A stretch of 64,000 nucleotides of DNA from Paraburkholderia sp. (GCF_024281035.1 NZ_JAMXLH010000053.1:62001-126000), one strand, 5' to 3'. Counted from the first letter of the stretch, positions 17,338 through 26,370 are shown. Numbers and translations: made by a program. The notes: generated from the sequence alone by a model not told the origin.

Positions 17338-18245
17338 TCAAGCCCAACCGCGCCCTCTCGGCAAGCGTGCTCGCAGCCGGCTTCCTGTTTCTCTACATTC
17401 CGATCATCAGCCTCGTCGTCTACTCGTTCAACGAGTCGAAGCTCGTGACGGTCTGGTCCGGCTTTTCGCTGAAGTGGTACAGCGCGCTGCTGCGAGACGA
17501 AGAACTGTTGAGCGCTGCGTGGCTTTCGCTGAAGATCGGCCTGATGACCGCATTCGCTTCGGTGGCGATCGGCACCTGGGCGGGTTATGTGCTCGCGCGC
17601 ATGGGCCGCTTCAAGGGCTTCACGCTCTACACGGGCATGATCAACGCGCCGCTCGTGATTCCCGAAGTGATCCAGGGCATCTCGCTCCTGCTGCTGTTCG
17701 TTGCGCTCGAACAGATGCTCGGTTGGCCGAGAGGCCGCGGAATACTGACGATCTGGATCGGCCACGTCATGCTCTGCGTCTCGTACGTCGCCATCATCGT
17801 GCAGTCGCGCGTGAAAGAGATGAATCGCTCTCTCGAAGAAGCCGCGCTCGACCTCGGCGCGACGCCGCTCAAGGTGTTCTTCGTCATCACGCTGCCGCTC
17901 ATCTCGCAGGCCCTGCTTTCGGGCTGGCTGCTCTCGTTCACGCTCTCCATCGACGACCTCGTGCTCTCCGCGTTCCTCTCGGGACCCGGCTCGACCACGC
18001 TGCCGCTCGTCGTGTTCTCGCGCGTGCGCCTCGGCCTCAATCCTGAGATGAACGCGCTCGCCACGCTCTTCATTACCGCCGTGACGATCGGGGTGATCCT
18101 CGTGAATCAGTTGATGATGGCCCGCGAGAAAAAGCGCCTGCGCGACATGCAGATGGCCTTCGTGCAGCCGGATCCCGCGGAAGGCCCGAAGCCCGCGGCG
18201 CCCGCGGGCGCCGTGGGCCAGCCGATCGGCCGCAGAGCGGCCTGA
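17334..18245 (+). CDS. potI: Polyamine ABC transporter permease PotI type
   Basis: A 303-residue permease starting inside the ATGA overlap with potH. It has an N-terminal membrane helix (SVLAAGFLFLYIPIISLVVYSF), further helices and an EAA loop LEEAALDLGATPLKVFFVITLPL near residue 165. The C-terminal 35 residues are Pro/Ala-rich and probably cytoplasmic. It completes the PotFGHI importer. A strong stem-loop follows at 18349-18384, before the DUF3138-type gene. Confidence 0.92.
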   Translation: MIKPNRALSASVLAAGFLFLYIPIISLVVYSFNESKLVTVWSGFSLKWYSALLRDEELLSAAWLSLKIGLMTAFASVAIGTWAGYVLARMGRFKGFTLYTGMINAPLVIPEVIQGISLLLLFVALEQMLGWPRGRGILTIWIGHVMLCVSYVAIIVQSRVKEMNRSLEEAALDLGATPLKVFFVITLPLISQALLSGWLLSFTLSIDDLVLSAFLSGPGSTTLPLVVFSRVRLGLNPEMNALATLFITAVTIGVILVNQLMMAREKKRLRDMQMAFVQPDPAEGPKPAAPAGAVGQPIGRRAA

Positions 18246-18348
18246 GTGGCCGGGGTGGTCTGACCAGCACACATGAAATACCCGGGGAACAACGCCAGAA
18301 ATACAACCTGAAGCACAACGCGAAGCAACAGCGCGGCAACCGTGCGGA

Positions 18349-18384
18349 TCGATGTGCGGCTCGTGGGGACGAGCCGCACATCGA
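18349..18384 (+). terminator. Perfect 16-bp stem with GGGG loop after potI
   Basis: TCGATGTGCGGCTCGT (18349-18364) pairs exactly with ACGAGCCGCACATCGA (18369-18384) around GGGG. It is not followed by a T tract, so it may be a processing or attenuation hairpin rather than a simple terminator. It lies 62 bp before the start of the DUF3138-type gene. Confidence 0.6.
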
Positions 18385-18445
18385 CGGGGTATCCAGGCTA
18401 AACGCCGAAGTCTTTGCAAAAAAACGACCCACAAGGAGAATCCTG

Positions 18446-20053
18446 ATGAGGAAGAAGTTAATCTGTTTGCTCGTGGCCGGAGCCCTGCCGGGTCTGGCCA
18501 TGGCGGACGCGACCAGCGACCAGCTCAAGGCCCTGCAGGCGCAGTTGAATGCCCTGCAAAAAGAGGTGAAATCGCTCAAGTCCGAGCTGGCCGCTTCGAA
18601 GAACGCGAAGACCACGACCGCAACGACGGCCGGTGCAGCCCCGGCCGTCGCAGCGGCGCCCGCGCCGGTGGTGGATGTGTCGTCGCCCGACTACGGCAAG
18701 GCGCCGGCGCGTCTGACCAACGACGAAGTCGAGGCGATGAAGCAGCAGATCGCCAACCAGCAACTGAAGGTGGATTCGCTGAGCGATGCAGCGAATACGG
18801 GCCCGCTCGCGGGGCTGTCGGTCACGGGTTATATCGACCCGACCTATATCTATAATCGCGCGCCGGGCACATCGTCGTTCCTGTTCGCGAACCGCTCGCC
18901 CCAGTACAACTACTTCAACAGCACGTTCGGCGACGTCTACCTCGACATCAAGAAGACCTTCGGTGTCGGGCCGATGGCGCCGTCCGCCGAAATCACGCTC
19001 ATGCCGAGCCGCGGCAACGGCATCACGCTGCTGTCCGACGAGCGCGGCAACATCACCGGCAACATCCTGAACACGGCCGTCATCACCGTGCCGGTGACGG
19101 CCACCGGAACCTTCGTCGCGGGCCTGATGCCGAGCTTCGGCGGCTACGAGGTGCAGCAGTCCAACCTGATGCTGACCCTCACGCACAACCTGCTCTACGA
19201 TTTCTCGGATCCGGGCAGCTACGTGGGCGTGGGCTGGAACTGGACGCCTAGCGGCAGCAGTTGGGCGTGGAAGTTCATGATCGCCAACGAGCAGTACCGC
19301 ACGAATGGCGCGGTCACGCAGACCGGCACGAATTCGCTGCCCTTCCCGCTCACCCAGGACCCGATCACGAGGAGCAACAGAATCCCGACATTCACCGCGC
19401 GTGCCGACTACACCTGGTCCAGCGCGCTCGATATCGGCGGTTCGTTCAACATCGGACGCCAGACGCTGGGAGTCGGCACCAATCCGTTCACGGGCAACCA
19501 GGGCTTTGGTCCGGGTGCGAACGCAACGACTTCAGGCGGCTATTTCTTCTTCGGCGAACTGGATGCGACCTATACGCTCGCGGATCTGCAGTACAACGCC
19601 GAGCTCGACTACGGCCAGCAGCAGCACGCGGCATTCAACGGCGGCAACGCGCAGTGGTACGGTTTCTCGCTGCTCGCGCATCGCAAGTTCAGCATGCCGG
19701 GGCTGGGCCGCATGGGGGCGACCGTACGCTACGACCTGCTCGCCAACAGCAAGAACGGCGGCGGCGGCGGCGGCATCGTGCTCAATCCGAACGGCATGGA
19801 CGTGAACAACGGCTTCGGCGTCGGTGCGGACTGCCTCGTGAACTCCGTGAACAACGGTGGAGCCGGTCTGGAGTGCAAGGGCGCAACGCGTCAGGACGTG
19901 GCGCTCGATCTGCTGTTCTTCCCGACACAGCAGATCACGGTCAAGGTCGAGTATCGCCACGACTGGGCCACGCAGCGGGTGTTCCTGCGCAGCGACGGGT
20001 CGTACAGCAAGAACAACGACCTGATCGGCACGCAGCTCATCTACTCGTTCTGA
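18446..20053 (+). CDS. DUF3138-type outer-membrane protein (porin-like)
   Basis: A 535-residue protein with a signal peptide (MRKKLICLLVAGALPGLAMA), then a coiled coil of heptads (LKALQAQLNALQKEVKSLKSELAAS, about residues 27-50). A linker rich in Ala/Thr/Pro follows, and then from about residue 120 a repetitive beta-strand region rich in Gly, Asn and aromatics, ending in TQLIYSF with a C-terminal Phe as in outer-membrane barrels. It resembles the DUF3138 family of Burkholderiales. The coiled coil followed by a barrel recalls OprB/OmpA-like trimeric anchors. It sits between potFGHI and the puuB-like genes, so a polyamine-permeable channel is a reasonable but untested guess. Confidence 0.8.
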   Translation: MRKKLICLLVAGALPGLAMADATSDQLKALQAQLNALQKEVKSLKSELAASKNAKTTTATTAGAAPAVAAAPAPVVDVSSPDYGKAPARLTNDEVEAMKQQIANQQLKVDSLSDAANTGPLAGLSVTGYIDPTYIYNRAPGTSSFLFANRSPQYNYFNSTFGDVYLDIKKTFGVGPMAPSAEITLMPSRGNGITLLSDERGNITGNILNTAVITVPVTATGTFVAGLMPSFGGYEVQQSNLMLTLTHNLLYDFSDPGSYVGVGWNWTPSGSSWAWKFMIANEQYRTNGAVTQTGTNSLPFPLTQDPITRSNRIPTFTARADYTWSSALDIGGSFNIGRQTLGVGTNPFTGNQGFGPGANATTSGGYFFFGELDATYTLADLQYNAELDYGQQQHAAFNGGNAQWYGFSLLAHRKFSMPGLGRMGATVRYDLLANSKNGGGGGGIVLNPNGMDVNNGFGVGADCLVNSVNNGGAGLECKGATRQDVALDLLFFPTQQITVKVEYRHDWATQRVFLRSDGSYSKNNDLIGTQLIYSF

Positions 20054-20063
20054 CGAGGCCGGG

Positions 20064-20093
20064 GCGGACGGCGGCTGTTGCGGCGCCGTCCGC
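20064..20093 (+). terminator. Rho-independent terminator after the DUF3138-type gene
   Basis: GCGGACGGC (20064-20072) pairs with GCCGTCCGC (20085-20093) and is followed by the T-rich TTCTCATTT. Confidence 0.7.
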
Positions 20094-20114
20094 TTCTCAT
20101 TTAGACATTCACCC

Positions 20115-21407
20115 ATGCTCAAATTCGCCAATCAGCCTCACGCCGAATCCTGGTACGCGGCGACAGCCAACGACGCCACGCGCCATCCCGTTCTGGAAGG
20201 CACGATCGACGCCGATGTCTGCGTGATCGGCGCCGGTCTCACCGGCGTTTCGGCAGCGCTCAATCTTGCCGAACGCGGCCATCGCGTGGCGCTCGTCGAA
20301 GCGTCGAAGGTCGGCTGGGCCGCGAGCGGGCGCAACGGCGGGCAGCTGATCGGCGGCTTCGCCTGTGACATCGACACGTTCGCGGCCTTCATGTCCGAGG
20401 ACGAAATCCGGCAGATCTGGGCCATGGGCCTTGAAACGCTCGACATCGTGAAGTCGCGCGTGGCGAAGCACCATATCGACTGCGCGCTCACGCAAGGGTA
20501 TTTCACCGCCGCCAACAAGCCGCGCGATGTCGATGCCCTCAAGCGCTGGCGCGACGAAGCCGCCACGCGCTTCGGCTACGACCGGTTCCGCTATGTCGAC
20601 GCAAATGGCGTCGGCCAGTACGCCCAGTCGTCGCGCTATCCGGGCGGCCTCTACGATCCCGATAGCGGCCACCTGCACCCGCTCAACTACACGCTGGGCC
20701 TCGCACGCGCCGCCGTCGAAGCCGGCGTGCGCGTGTTCGAGGACAGCGCCGTGACGCGCATTCACGACGAGAACGGCGGCCATGTCATCGAGACCGCGCG
20801 CGGCAAGGTGCGCGCGAAGTTCGTTGTGCTCGCATGTAATACCTGGCTCGGTGCGCTCGCGCCCGAACTCTCGCGCAAGATCATGCCGGTCGGCACCTAC
20901 GTCATCGCAACCGAGCCGCTCGGCAAGGAACGCATGGCCGCGCTCATGCCCGCGCAAGCGGCCGTTTGCGACAGCCGCTTCGTGCTCGACTACTTCCGGC
21001 CCGCACCCGACACGCGTCTTCTCTGGGGCGGCAAGGTGAGCTATTCGACGTTCGCGCCGCCCAATCTCGGCGAAGCCATGCGGCGCGACATGCTGAAGAC
21101 TTTCCCGCAACTCGCCGATGTGAAAGTCGATTACGCGTGGGGCGGTTACGTCGACATCACCATGAATCGCGCACCGCATTTTGGCCGGCTCAAGCCGACC
21201 GTCTATTTCGCCCAGGGTTTTTCGGGGCACGGCGTGAACACGACAGGGCTCGCCGGCAAGCTGATCGCCGAGGCCATCGACGGCCAGGCCGCGCGCTTCG
21301 ACCTGTTCGGCAAGATCCGTCACCGCGATTTCCCCGGCGGTGCGGCGCTGCGCACCCCCGCCCTCGTACTCGCCATGGCCTGGTATCGAATGAAGGATCT
21401 GCTCTGA
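20115..21407 (+). CDS. puuB: FAD-dependent gamma-glutamylputrescine oxidase, copy 1
   Basis: A 430-residue DAO-type flavoprotein with the FAD motif VIGAGLTGVSAALNLAERG near residue 37, SGRNGGQLIGG near 75 and a C-terminal FAD contact GFSGHGVNTTGLAGKLIAEA near 375. This matches PuuB/OrdL. It would oxidise gamma-glutamylputrescine to the aldehyde, ammonia and peroxide in the cytoplasm. The stop codon overlaps the next start (TGATG), and the downstream gene is a clear paralogue. Alternatives within the family are sarcosine-like or other secondary-amine oxidases, but the pot/puu context supports the polyamine role. Confidence 0.87.
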   Translation: MLKFANQPHAESWYAATANDATRHPVLEGTIDADVCVIGAGLTGVSAALNLAERGHRVALVEASKVGWAASGRNGGQLIGGFACDIDTFAAFMSEDEIRQIWAMGLETLDIVKSRVAKHHIDCALTQGYFTAANKPRDVDALKRWRDEAATRFGYDRFRYVDANGVGQYAQSSRYPGGLYDPDSGHLHPLNYTLGLARAAVEAGVRVFEDSAVTRIHDENGGHVIETARGKVRAKFVVLACNTWLGALAPELSRKIMPVGTYVIATEPLGKERMAALMPAQAAVCDSRFVLDYFRPAPDTRLLWGGKVSYSTFAPPNLGEAMRRDMLKTFPQLADVKVDYAWGGYVDITMNRAPHFGRLKPTVYFAQGFSGHGVNTTGLAGKLIAEAIDGQAARFDLFGKIRHRDFPGGAALRTPALVLAMAWYRMKDLL

Positions 21408-22711
21408 TGACTGCACGCCTCGACGCCCACGCTCACGCCCTCGGCCGCAACTCGTATTACGAGGCTTCGGTCGCGCGCCCCGCCGACGACGACCCCGTGC
21501 TCGAAGGCACGCTCGACGCCGATGTCTGTGTGATCGGCGCGGGCTTTGCCGGCTTGTCGGTCGCACTCGAATGCCGCGCGCGCGGCTTGTCGGTGATCGT
21601 GCTCGACGCGCACCGGCCCGGCTGGGGCGCATCGGGACGCAACGGCGGGCAAACGCTTGTCGGCTTCGCGAAGGACGAAGTGCTCGAAAAGCAACTCGGC
21701 GCGCAAGGCGTGCGCGCCGCATGGGCGCTATCGGTCGAGGGCATCGGGCTCGTGCGGGAGCGCATCGAACACTACGGCATCGACTGCGATTTCACGGCGG
21801 GTTATGTCACGGTCGCGACGAAGGCCAAACGCGTGCCCGATCTGCGTGCATGGATGGACGCCGCGCGCACGCGCTGGGGCTATGACCAGCTCGAATGGCT
21901 CGATACCGAAGCGACGCGCGCGCGTGTCGCTTCGGAGCGTTATCTCGCGGGCGTGTTCGATCCGGTTTCCGGCCATCTGCATCCGCTCAAATACTGCCTC
22001 GGTCTCGCCGACGCCGCGCGCCGCGAAGGCGCACAACTCTTCGCGCATTCGCGCGCGCTGAAGGTCGTGCGCGGCGTGCGTCCGGTCGTGAAGACCGCGC
22101 GCGGTGAAGTGCGCTGCCGCTTCGTCGTGGCGTGCTGCAACGCCGTGCCGGGCGGTGTGCTACCCGAGGGCGTCGCCGCACGCATCGCGCCCATTGCGTC
22201 GTACATCATCGCGACCGAACCGCTCGGCCGCGCACGCGCCGACGCGCTGATTCCCGGGCGTGCCGCCATCTGCGACAACAATTTCTTTCTCGACTACTTC
22301 CGCCTGAGCGCCGACGACCGCCTGCTGTTCGGCGGCCGTGCGAATTCGGCGGGCGCCGCGCCTGCGGAATTAGCGGAGGCGATGAAAAAGCGCATGGTCG
22401 ATGTGTTCCCGCAGCTTGCGGGCACACGCGTGGATTATGCGTGGGGCGGCTTCGTCGACGTCACGCGCAACCGCGCGCCGGACTTCGGCGCAATCGATCC
22501 GAACTACTACTACGTGCAGGGCTTTTCCGGTCATGGCGTTGCGCTGACCGGCATTGCGGGACGTTCTGTTGCGCAGGCCATCGCGGGCGAGAGCGCGGCG
22601 TTCGATTTGTTCGCGCGACTGCGGCATGCGCGTTTTCCCGGGGGACCTGCATGGCGGCGGCCCGCGCTCGAAATCGGCATGCTTTATCACCGCGTGATGG
22701 AGATGCTTTGA
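21407..22711 (+). CDS. FAD-dependent gamma-glutamylputrescine oxidase-like protein, copy 2
   Basis: A 434-residue DAO-type flavoprotein, paralogous to the preceding gene. Both have the same start logic (HPVLEGTIDADVCVIGAG versus DPVLEGTLDADVCVIGAG), the same GWGASGRNGGQ and YAWGGFVDVTRNRAPDFG segments, and the FAD contact GFSGHGVALTGIAG. The ATG is inside the TGATG overlap with copy 1, so the two are coupled and may have arisen by tandem duplication. They differ in the substrate-side middle region, which suggests the second copy handles a different gamma-glutamylated polyamine or amine. Alternatively one is redundant. Confidence 0.85.
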   Translation: MTARLDAHAHALGRNSYYEASVARPADDDPVLEGTLDADVCVIGAGFAGLSVALECRARGLSVIVLDAHRPGWGASGRNGGQTLVGFAKDEVLEKQLGAQGVRAAWALSVEGIGLVRERIEHYGIDCDFTAGYVTVATKAKRVPDLRAWMDAARTRWGYDQLEWLDTEATRARVASERYLAGVFDPVSGHLHPLKYCLGLADAARREGAQLFAHSRALKVVRGVRPVVKTARGEVRCRFVVACCNAVPGGVLPEGVAARIAPIASYIIATEPLGRARADALIPGRAAICDNNFFLDYFRLSADDRLLFGGRANSAGAAPAELAEAMKKRMVDVFPQLAGTRVDYAWGGFVDVTRNRAPDFGAIDPNYYYVQGFSGHGVALTGIAGRSVAQAIAGESAAFDLFARLRHARFPGGPAWRRPALEIGMLYHRVMEML

Positions 22712-23349
22712 AGCTTCGATGTTGTGCGTCGCGCGGCGCTGGCTGCAGATAAGGCGTCTACATTGCACACTGCATGGCGGCGAGGACTGTAATTAAAGCG
22801 GCGGAGGACTTTAATGCGCCGCCCCGAATTGACTGGCACTGTGATCGGCTATTGGATTTGTCGAGTATCCGCATTTCGCGACTGATACTGACGAATTTTT
22901 CTGCGTCGCGGAAATTGGATGCGTTGATCGGGCGTTGCTTGGCAGACGGATTTCGACCCGTTTGAGTCACTCAGTCAGCATGGGCGCCAGTCCGGTGCTT
23001 CGCCAATACAAGACATTCGCACGTCAAAGCATCAGCAGGCTCCGTGCGGCGGGATGACGCGGTCTGGTCATCGGGCTCACTCATCCCCGGAAGGTCACGG
23101 GTTCAAATTCTGTCCCCGCAACCTTGGGTTGGCCGTCGTCCTCGTCTCGATGCTGTGAAAAGCGATCTTGTCACGCCTGAAACCAAGGCTGGCGCCTGCT
23201 CGCTAAGCAACTTGCGTCCACCGAGCGGACAATGAAATGCCCGTCGTTTCAGCTCTAGCGGCGACTGGCCCGCGAGCAGCAATCTGCGCCGCTATTCGAC
23301 GTTTCGAGCTTAAGGTTTGATTGAACCACGCCGTTTTTTAACTCACCGT
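22712..23349. other. Intergenic stretch with a tRNA remnant
   Basis: No protein-coding frame is convincing here. The region has lower G+C in its first 250 bp, and the only recognisable element is a decayed initiator-tRNA-like copy at 23048-23124. Confidence 0.6.
23048..23124 (+). pseudogene. Degenerate initiator tRNA (tRNA-fMet) copy
   Basis: The 3' half closely follows an initiator tRNA: the anticodon-stem start ATCGGGCTCA, then AAGGTCAC, a T-loop GGGTTCAAATTCTG, and the acceptor end TCCCCGCAACC. The 5' acceptor GCGGG at 23049 can still pair with CCCGC, and TCTGGT is kept in the D arm. About four D-loop bases are missing, the anticodon arm is expanded (CACTCATCCCCGG), and the final A of CCA is T. 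It is therefore a pseudo-tRNA, possibly a scar of integration or of a partial duplication. Confidence 0.6.
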
Positions 23350-23790
23350 TTAGTCATAGTGGTGATGCTTGTGATGCCGCTTGCCCGGTCGGTAGCCGCG
23401 GGCGTAGTCGTCCGCGTACGAGTTGGATCGCGAGATGTTGCCGCCAAGCGCTGCACCCGCGCCGCCGCCCACGGCCGCGCCGACGAGGCCGCCGGTGCGG
23501 CCGCCCATCGAATTGCCCGCCGCTGTGCCGGCACCGCCGCCGACCGCGCCGCCGATGATAGCGCCCGTGCGTTCCCTGCGGTTTGACGTGACTGCGCCGC
23601 CGGCGCCGCCGCCGACTGCACCGCCAATGACGGCACCCGTGCTGCCGCCCACTGCGCCACCTAGGGCAGCGCCGGCTACGCCGCCGAGGGCGCCGCCAAA
23701 AGCGTTATTCATATCGCCGGCCACCGCCGGCAACGACACCGCAGCGGTGAGCGCTGTAATGGCAACTATCTGGACGATTCTCTTCGACAT
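23350..23790 (-). CDS. Glycine-zipper surface or periplasmic protein
   Basis: A 146-residue exported protein with a signal peptide (MSKRIVQIVAITALTAAVSLPAVAG) followed by about 90 residues of repeated glycine-zipper modules such as GGAVGGSTGAVIGGAVGGGAGGAV, and a basic His-rich tail ending GKRHHKHHHYD. The ATG at 23790 is chosen because it begins the signal peptide; a longer frame reads into the upstream promoter. A TATACT box on the minus strand near 23822-23827 may be its -10. The His-rich C-terminus could bind metal, but that is only a guess. Family function is unknown. Confidence 0.72.
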   Translation of the reverse strand: MSKRIVQIVAITALTAAVSLPAVAGDMNNAFGGALGGVAGAALGGAVGGSTGAVIGGAVGGGAGGAVTSNRRERTGAIIGGAVGGGAGTAAGNSMGGRTGGLVGAAVGGGAGAALGGNISRSNSYADDYARGYRPGKRHHKHHHYD

Positions 23791-24366
23791 AAAAAGGTCT
23801 TTCGTTTTTTGGGACGGCGCCGAGTATAACCGCCCTCCGAAAGGCCTCTGTAACTTGTCGGTTCCACCTCGGTAAGAGGTGTAACAAAATGATCCGGCGG
23901 CCTTTTTAGGGAGACGCTGCCGGCACCGAGCTGTGTGCAGACGAGACGCTACCCGTTCGAGGCTGGGATGGGCTTGCCTAGGGCGCAGCGCAGCGATGAG
24001 CAACCCATCGCGCCGGTCATCGTCGCAAGGCGTTGCATCGGCTGTGCGGGCAATGGACGAAGCCTATCCGCCACGTCGAAAACAACGAGTGGCCGACCTC
24101 GAATGAACCTCTGGAGAATGCAAACCGGCCGTTTGTCCCAAGTGATCTACGTGAGGTCCGAAAGACCGCTTTGGCCGATCACTTGACGAGCATGATCGTC
24201 GGGGGAGGGTCCGTTGTCTGGGCGGAGCCGACGTTCGAATGTCCGTCTGAGAGCGCGGTCGAATGGCCGTAGATGGCCGCACGAAGACACACCGACAGCC
24301 CTCGCTACCCCATGCCATCGCTACGCCGCAACACGACAAATCAACCACGAAATACGTATAGCCGAT
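23791..24366. other. Intergenic stretch without a supported gene
   Basis: Apart from a candidate promoter for the glycine-zipper gene near 23822 I see nothing. A 79-codon plus-strand frame at 24033-24272 has no recognisable family or ribosome site. Confidence 0.5.
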
Positions 24367-25569
24367 TTACTCGAATCCCAACGCAGTCGCGCGGCCGACG
24401 CACATCAGCACGACAGTGACGAGACAAAAGACCGCGCTGGCGTAAAACGTTGCGGCGGGTCCGAAGCGGTCCCACAGTTCACCGGCAACGAGACTGGCCA
24501 CCAATGTGCCCAATCCGCCCAGCAGGTTGAAAAACCCGAACGCGGTCCCGCGCAGTTGCGCGGGCGCGGTGCGAGAAACCATGGTGGAGAGCAACCCCTG
24601 CGTGATGCCCATGTGAAGCCCCCAGATGGCGACACCCACCACCACGATGCTCCATTGGTTTGCGTTGGCGAGCACGATATCGGCGGCAATCAGTACGGCG
24701 AGCCCTGCAATCAGCAGGCGAAAGTGGCTCATCGAGTCGGCGAGTTTTCCGAACGGGTAGGCCGCTGCCGCAAACACGACATTCATCGCAAACATCACGA
24801 GCGGAACCAGCGCGACCGGTACGCCGCTTTTCATTGCGCGCAGAACGAGAAAGGCATCGCTGAACCGGGCGAGCGCAAAGAAAGTGCCCACCGCAACGAC
24901 CCACCAGTAGTTCGCGCCCAGTTGCCTGAGGTTATGCCAGCGTGCCGGATTGCGCTGCTTCGCGCCGGGCTCCCAGACAGGCTCCTTGATGCCGAACGTC
25001 AGCAGCGCAACCGCAATGAGGCCGGGAATGACGGCGAGCCGAAACGCGAGGCGGAAGTCGTCCACCCACCTCAGCATGATGAGGACGGCCAGCAACGGTC
25101 CGAGGAAAGCGCCCACCGTGTCGAGCGACTGGCGTAGCCCAAACGCCGCGCCGCGCAATTGCGACGGTGTGACATCGGCGATCAGCGCATCGCGCGGCGC
25201 GCCGCGAATCCCCTTGCCCACCCGGTCGACGATACGCGCTGTCACCACGACACCGACCGTCGACGCCACAGCGAAAAGCGGCTTGCTCAATGCGCCCAGG
25301 CCATATCCCGCCACGGCAAGCCACTTGCGATTGCCGAGATAGTCGCTCAGCGCGCCCGAAAACAGCTTGACGACCGGTGCGGTAGCCTCGGCGATGCCCT
25401 CGATAATGCCAATCGTGGCCGCGCTCGCACCGAGGCTTGCCATGAGAAACATCGGCAGCAGGCTATGGATGATTTCGGATGAAACATCCATCAATAGACT
25501 GACGCAGCCGAGAATCCAGACGCTGCGTGGAATCTGGCGCAATACGCTGGCTTGCGGTTCGGTATCCAT
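24367..25569 (-). CDS. MFS transporter
   Basis: A 400-residue inner-membrane carrier with 12 predicted helices. The motif A-like segments are LSDYLGNRKWLAVAGYGLG near residue 78 and GKLADSMSHFRLL near 275. The stretch RIVDRVGKGIRGAPRDALIADVTPSQLRGAAFGLRQSLDTVGAFLGPL marks an uncharacterised MFS group often annotated as sugar or drug carriers. The substrate is unknown. It stands alone on the minus strand in a sparse region, with a 576-bp gap on one side and about 350 bp on the other, so there is no operon context. Confidence 0.85.
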   Translation of the reverse strand: MDTEPQASVLRQIPRSVWILGCVSLLMDVSSEIIHSLLPMFLMASLGASAATIGIIEGIAEATAPVVKLFSGALSDYLGNRKWLAVAGYGLGALSKPLFAVASTVGVVVTARIVDRVGKGIRGAPRDALIADVTPSQLRGAAFGLRQSLDTVGAFLGPLLAVLIMLRWVDDFRLAFRLAVIPGLIAVALLTFGIKEPVWEPGAKQRNPARWHNLRQLGANYWWVVAVGTFFALARFSDAFLVLRAMKSGVPVALVPLVMFAMNVVFAAAAYPFGKLADSMSHFRLLIAGLAVLIAADIVLANANQWSIVVVGVAIWGLHMGITQGLLSTMVSRTAPAQLRGTAFGFFNLLGGLGTLVASLVAGELWDRFGPAATFYASAVFCLVTVVLMCVGRATALGFE

Positions 25570-25917
25570 GAGGCGGCTTTCGGGAGATTCGAATGGTTGG
25601 CGCCCGTATCGCCCGATTCAACGGGGCGAAAATCTCCGGCTCTGAAATAGACGAATACTGCATCAAGCCCGGTCGATGTCAAGTTGCGTGAGCAATGATT
25701 ATCCGGCACCTGCAACCTGCCCCACGGCACAAACCCGCCCCAGGCGCCACGACGAAAAGCGCGGCCATTACTGGAATCGGCGGCTGGATCTGTTGTGTCG
25801 ATGCTGTGTGGCGCATCGTGTCGTTGCCCGGCTCGCCGTCGTGGGCGGCAGAAACGCGATTGTTGTATTTATTCGTATTTAATCGCGCTTAGTCGTATTG
25901 AATCGTACTGAAGCGTT
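25570..25917. other. Intergenic stretch with a decanucleotide repeat
   Basis: Holds only the 10-bp repeat at 25864-25913. No gene is supported. Confidence 0.55.
25864..25913. repeat. 10-bp degenerate tandem repeat x5
   Basis: Units TGTATTTATT, CGTATTTAAT, CGCGCTTAGT, CGTATTGAAT and CGTACTGAAG lie in exact register, ending 4 bp from the stop of the DUF6789-like gene. Confidence 0.65.
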
Positions 25918-26370
25918 TCAGGCGGGCCGCATGCGGCCAGCACGTGCGCCATACACGGCGCCCAGGACGGCGCCAAAAAAGAGGTGCAGCACCAGCGTCA
26001 TGACCGGTCCCGCCATGCCGAGATTCAGACCGAAGAACCCGTCGCCCGCCATCGGCATCATGACGATCATCATCGCCAACCAGGGCGCGATGGAAAAGAG
26101 CATGCCTCTGAGCCAGAATGCACCCGGGAGCATGTGGCTCACCAGGGCAAACGCAATACCCCAGATCGTACCGATCGCGAAGTGCACGACCCACCCCACG
26201 GAAACGGGCACACCGAGCATGTTCGCAATCGTGCCGACTGGATTGAGTTCGGGCATGAGCCCCATCGCCGCCTTCATCACCATCAGCACGGACAACGCCG
26301 CCGTCGCCACCACGCCCGCCAGTGCGCCTCGGCCGATGGCAGGCTTTTCGAATACGAGTGAATCGCTCAT
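25918..26370 (-). CDS. Small four-helix membrane protein (DUF6789-like)
   Basis: A 150-residue integral membrane protein with four hydrophobic segments: GALAGVVATAALSVLMVM, a VGWVVHFAIGTIWGIAFALV segment, FSIAPWLAMMIVMMPMAG and VMTLVLHLFFGAVLGAVYG. The pattern of an early MKAAMGLMPELNP and a conserved histidine in the second helix recalls the DUF6789/YagU-like families, whose function is unknown. The start is supported by a strong ribosome site (AGGAGG, 5 nt upstream). It stands alone between an MFS gene and a 375-bp gap. Confidence 0.75.
   Translation of the reverse strand: MSDSLVFEKPAIGRGALAGVVATAALSVLMVMKAAMGLMPELNPVGTIANMLGVPVSVGWVVHFAIGTIWGIAFALVSHMLPGAFWLRGMLFSIAPWLAMMIVMMPMAGDGFFGLNLGMAGPVMTLVLHLFFGAVLGAVYGARAGRMRPA

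Noticed and set aside
7075..22711. Horizontal acquisition of the polyamine locus
   Set aside because: Base composition and codon use match the flanks, and there are no integrase, transposase or flanking repeats.
24033..24272. 79-codon plus-strand frame before the MFS gene
   Set aside because: No recognisable family or ribosome site. The composition differs from true genes nearby.
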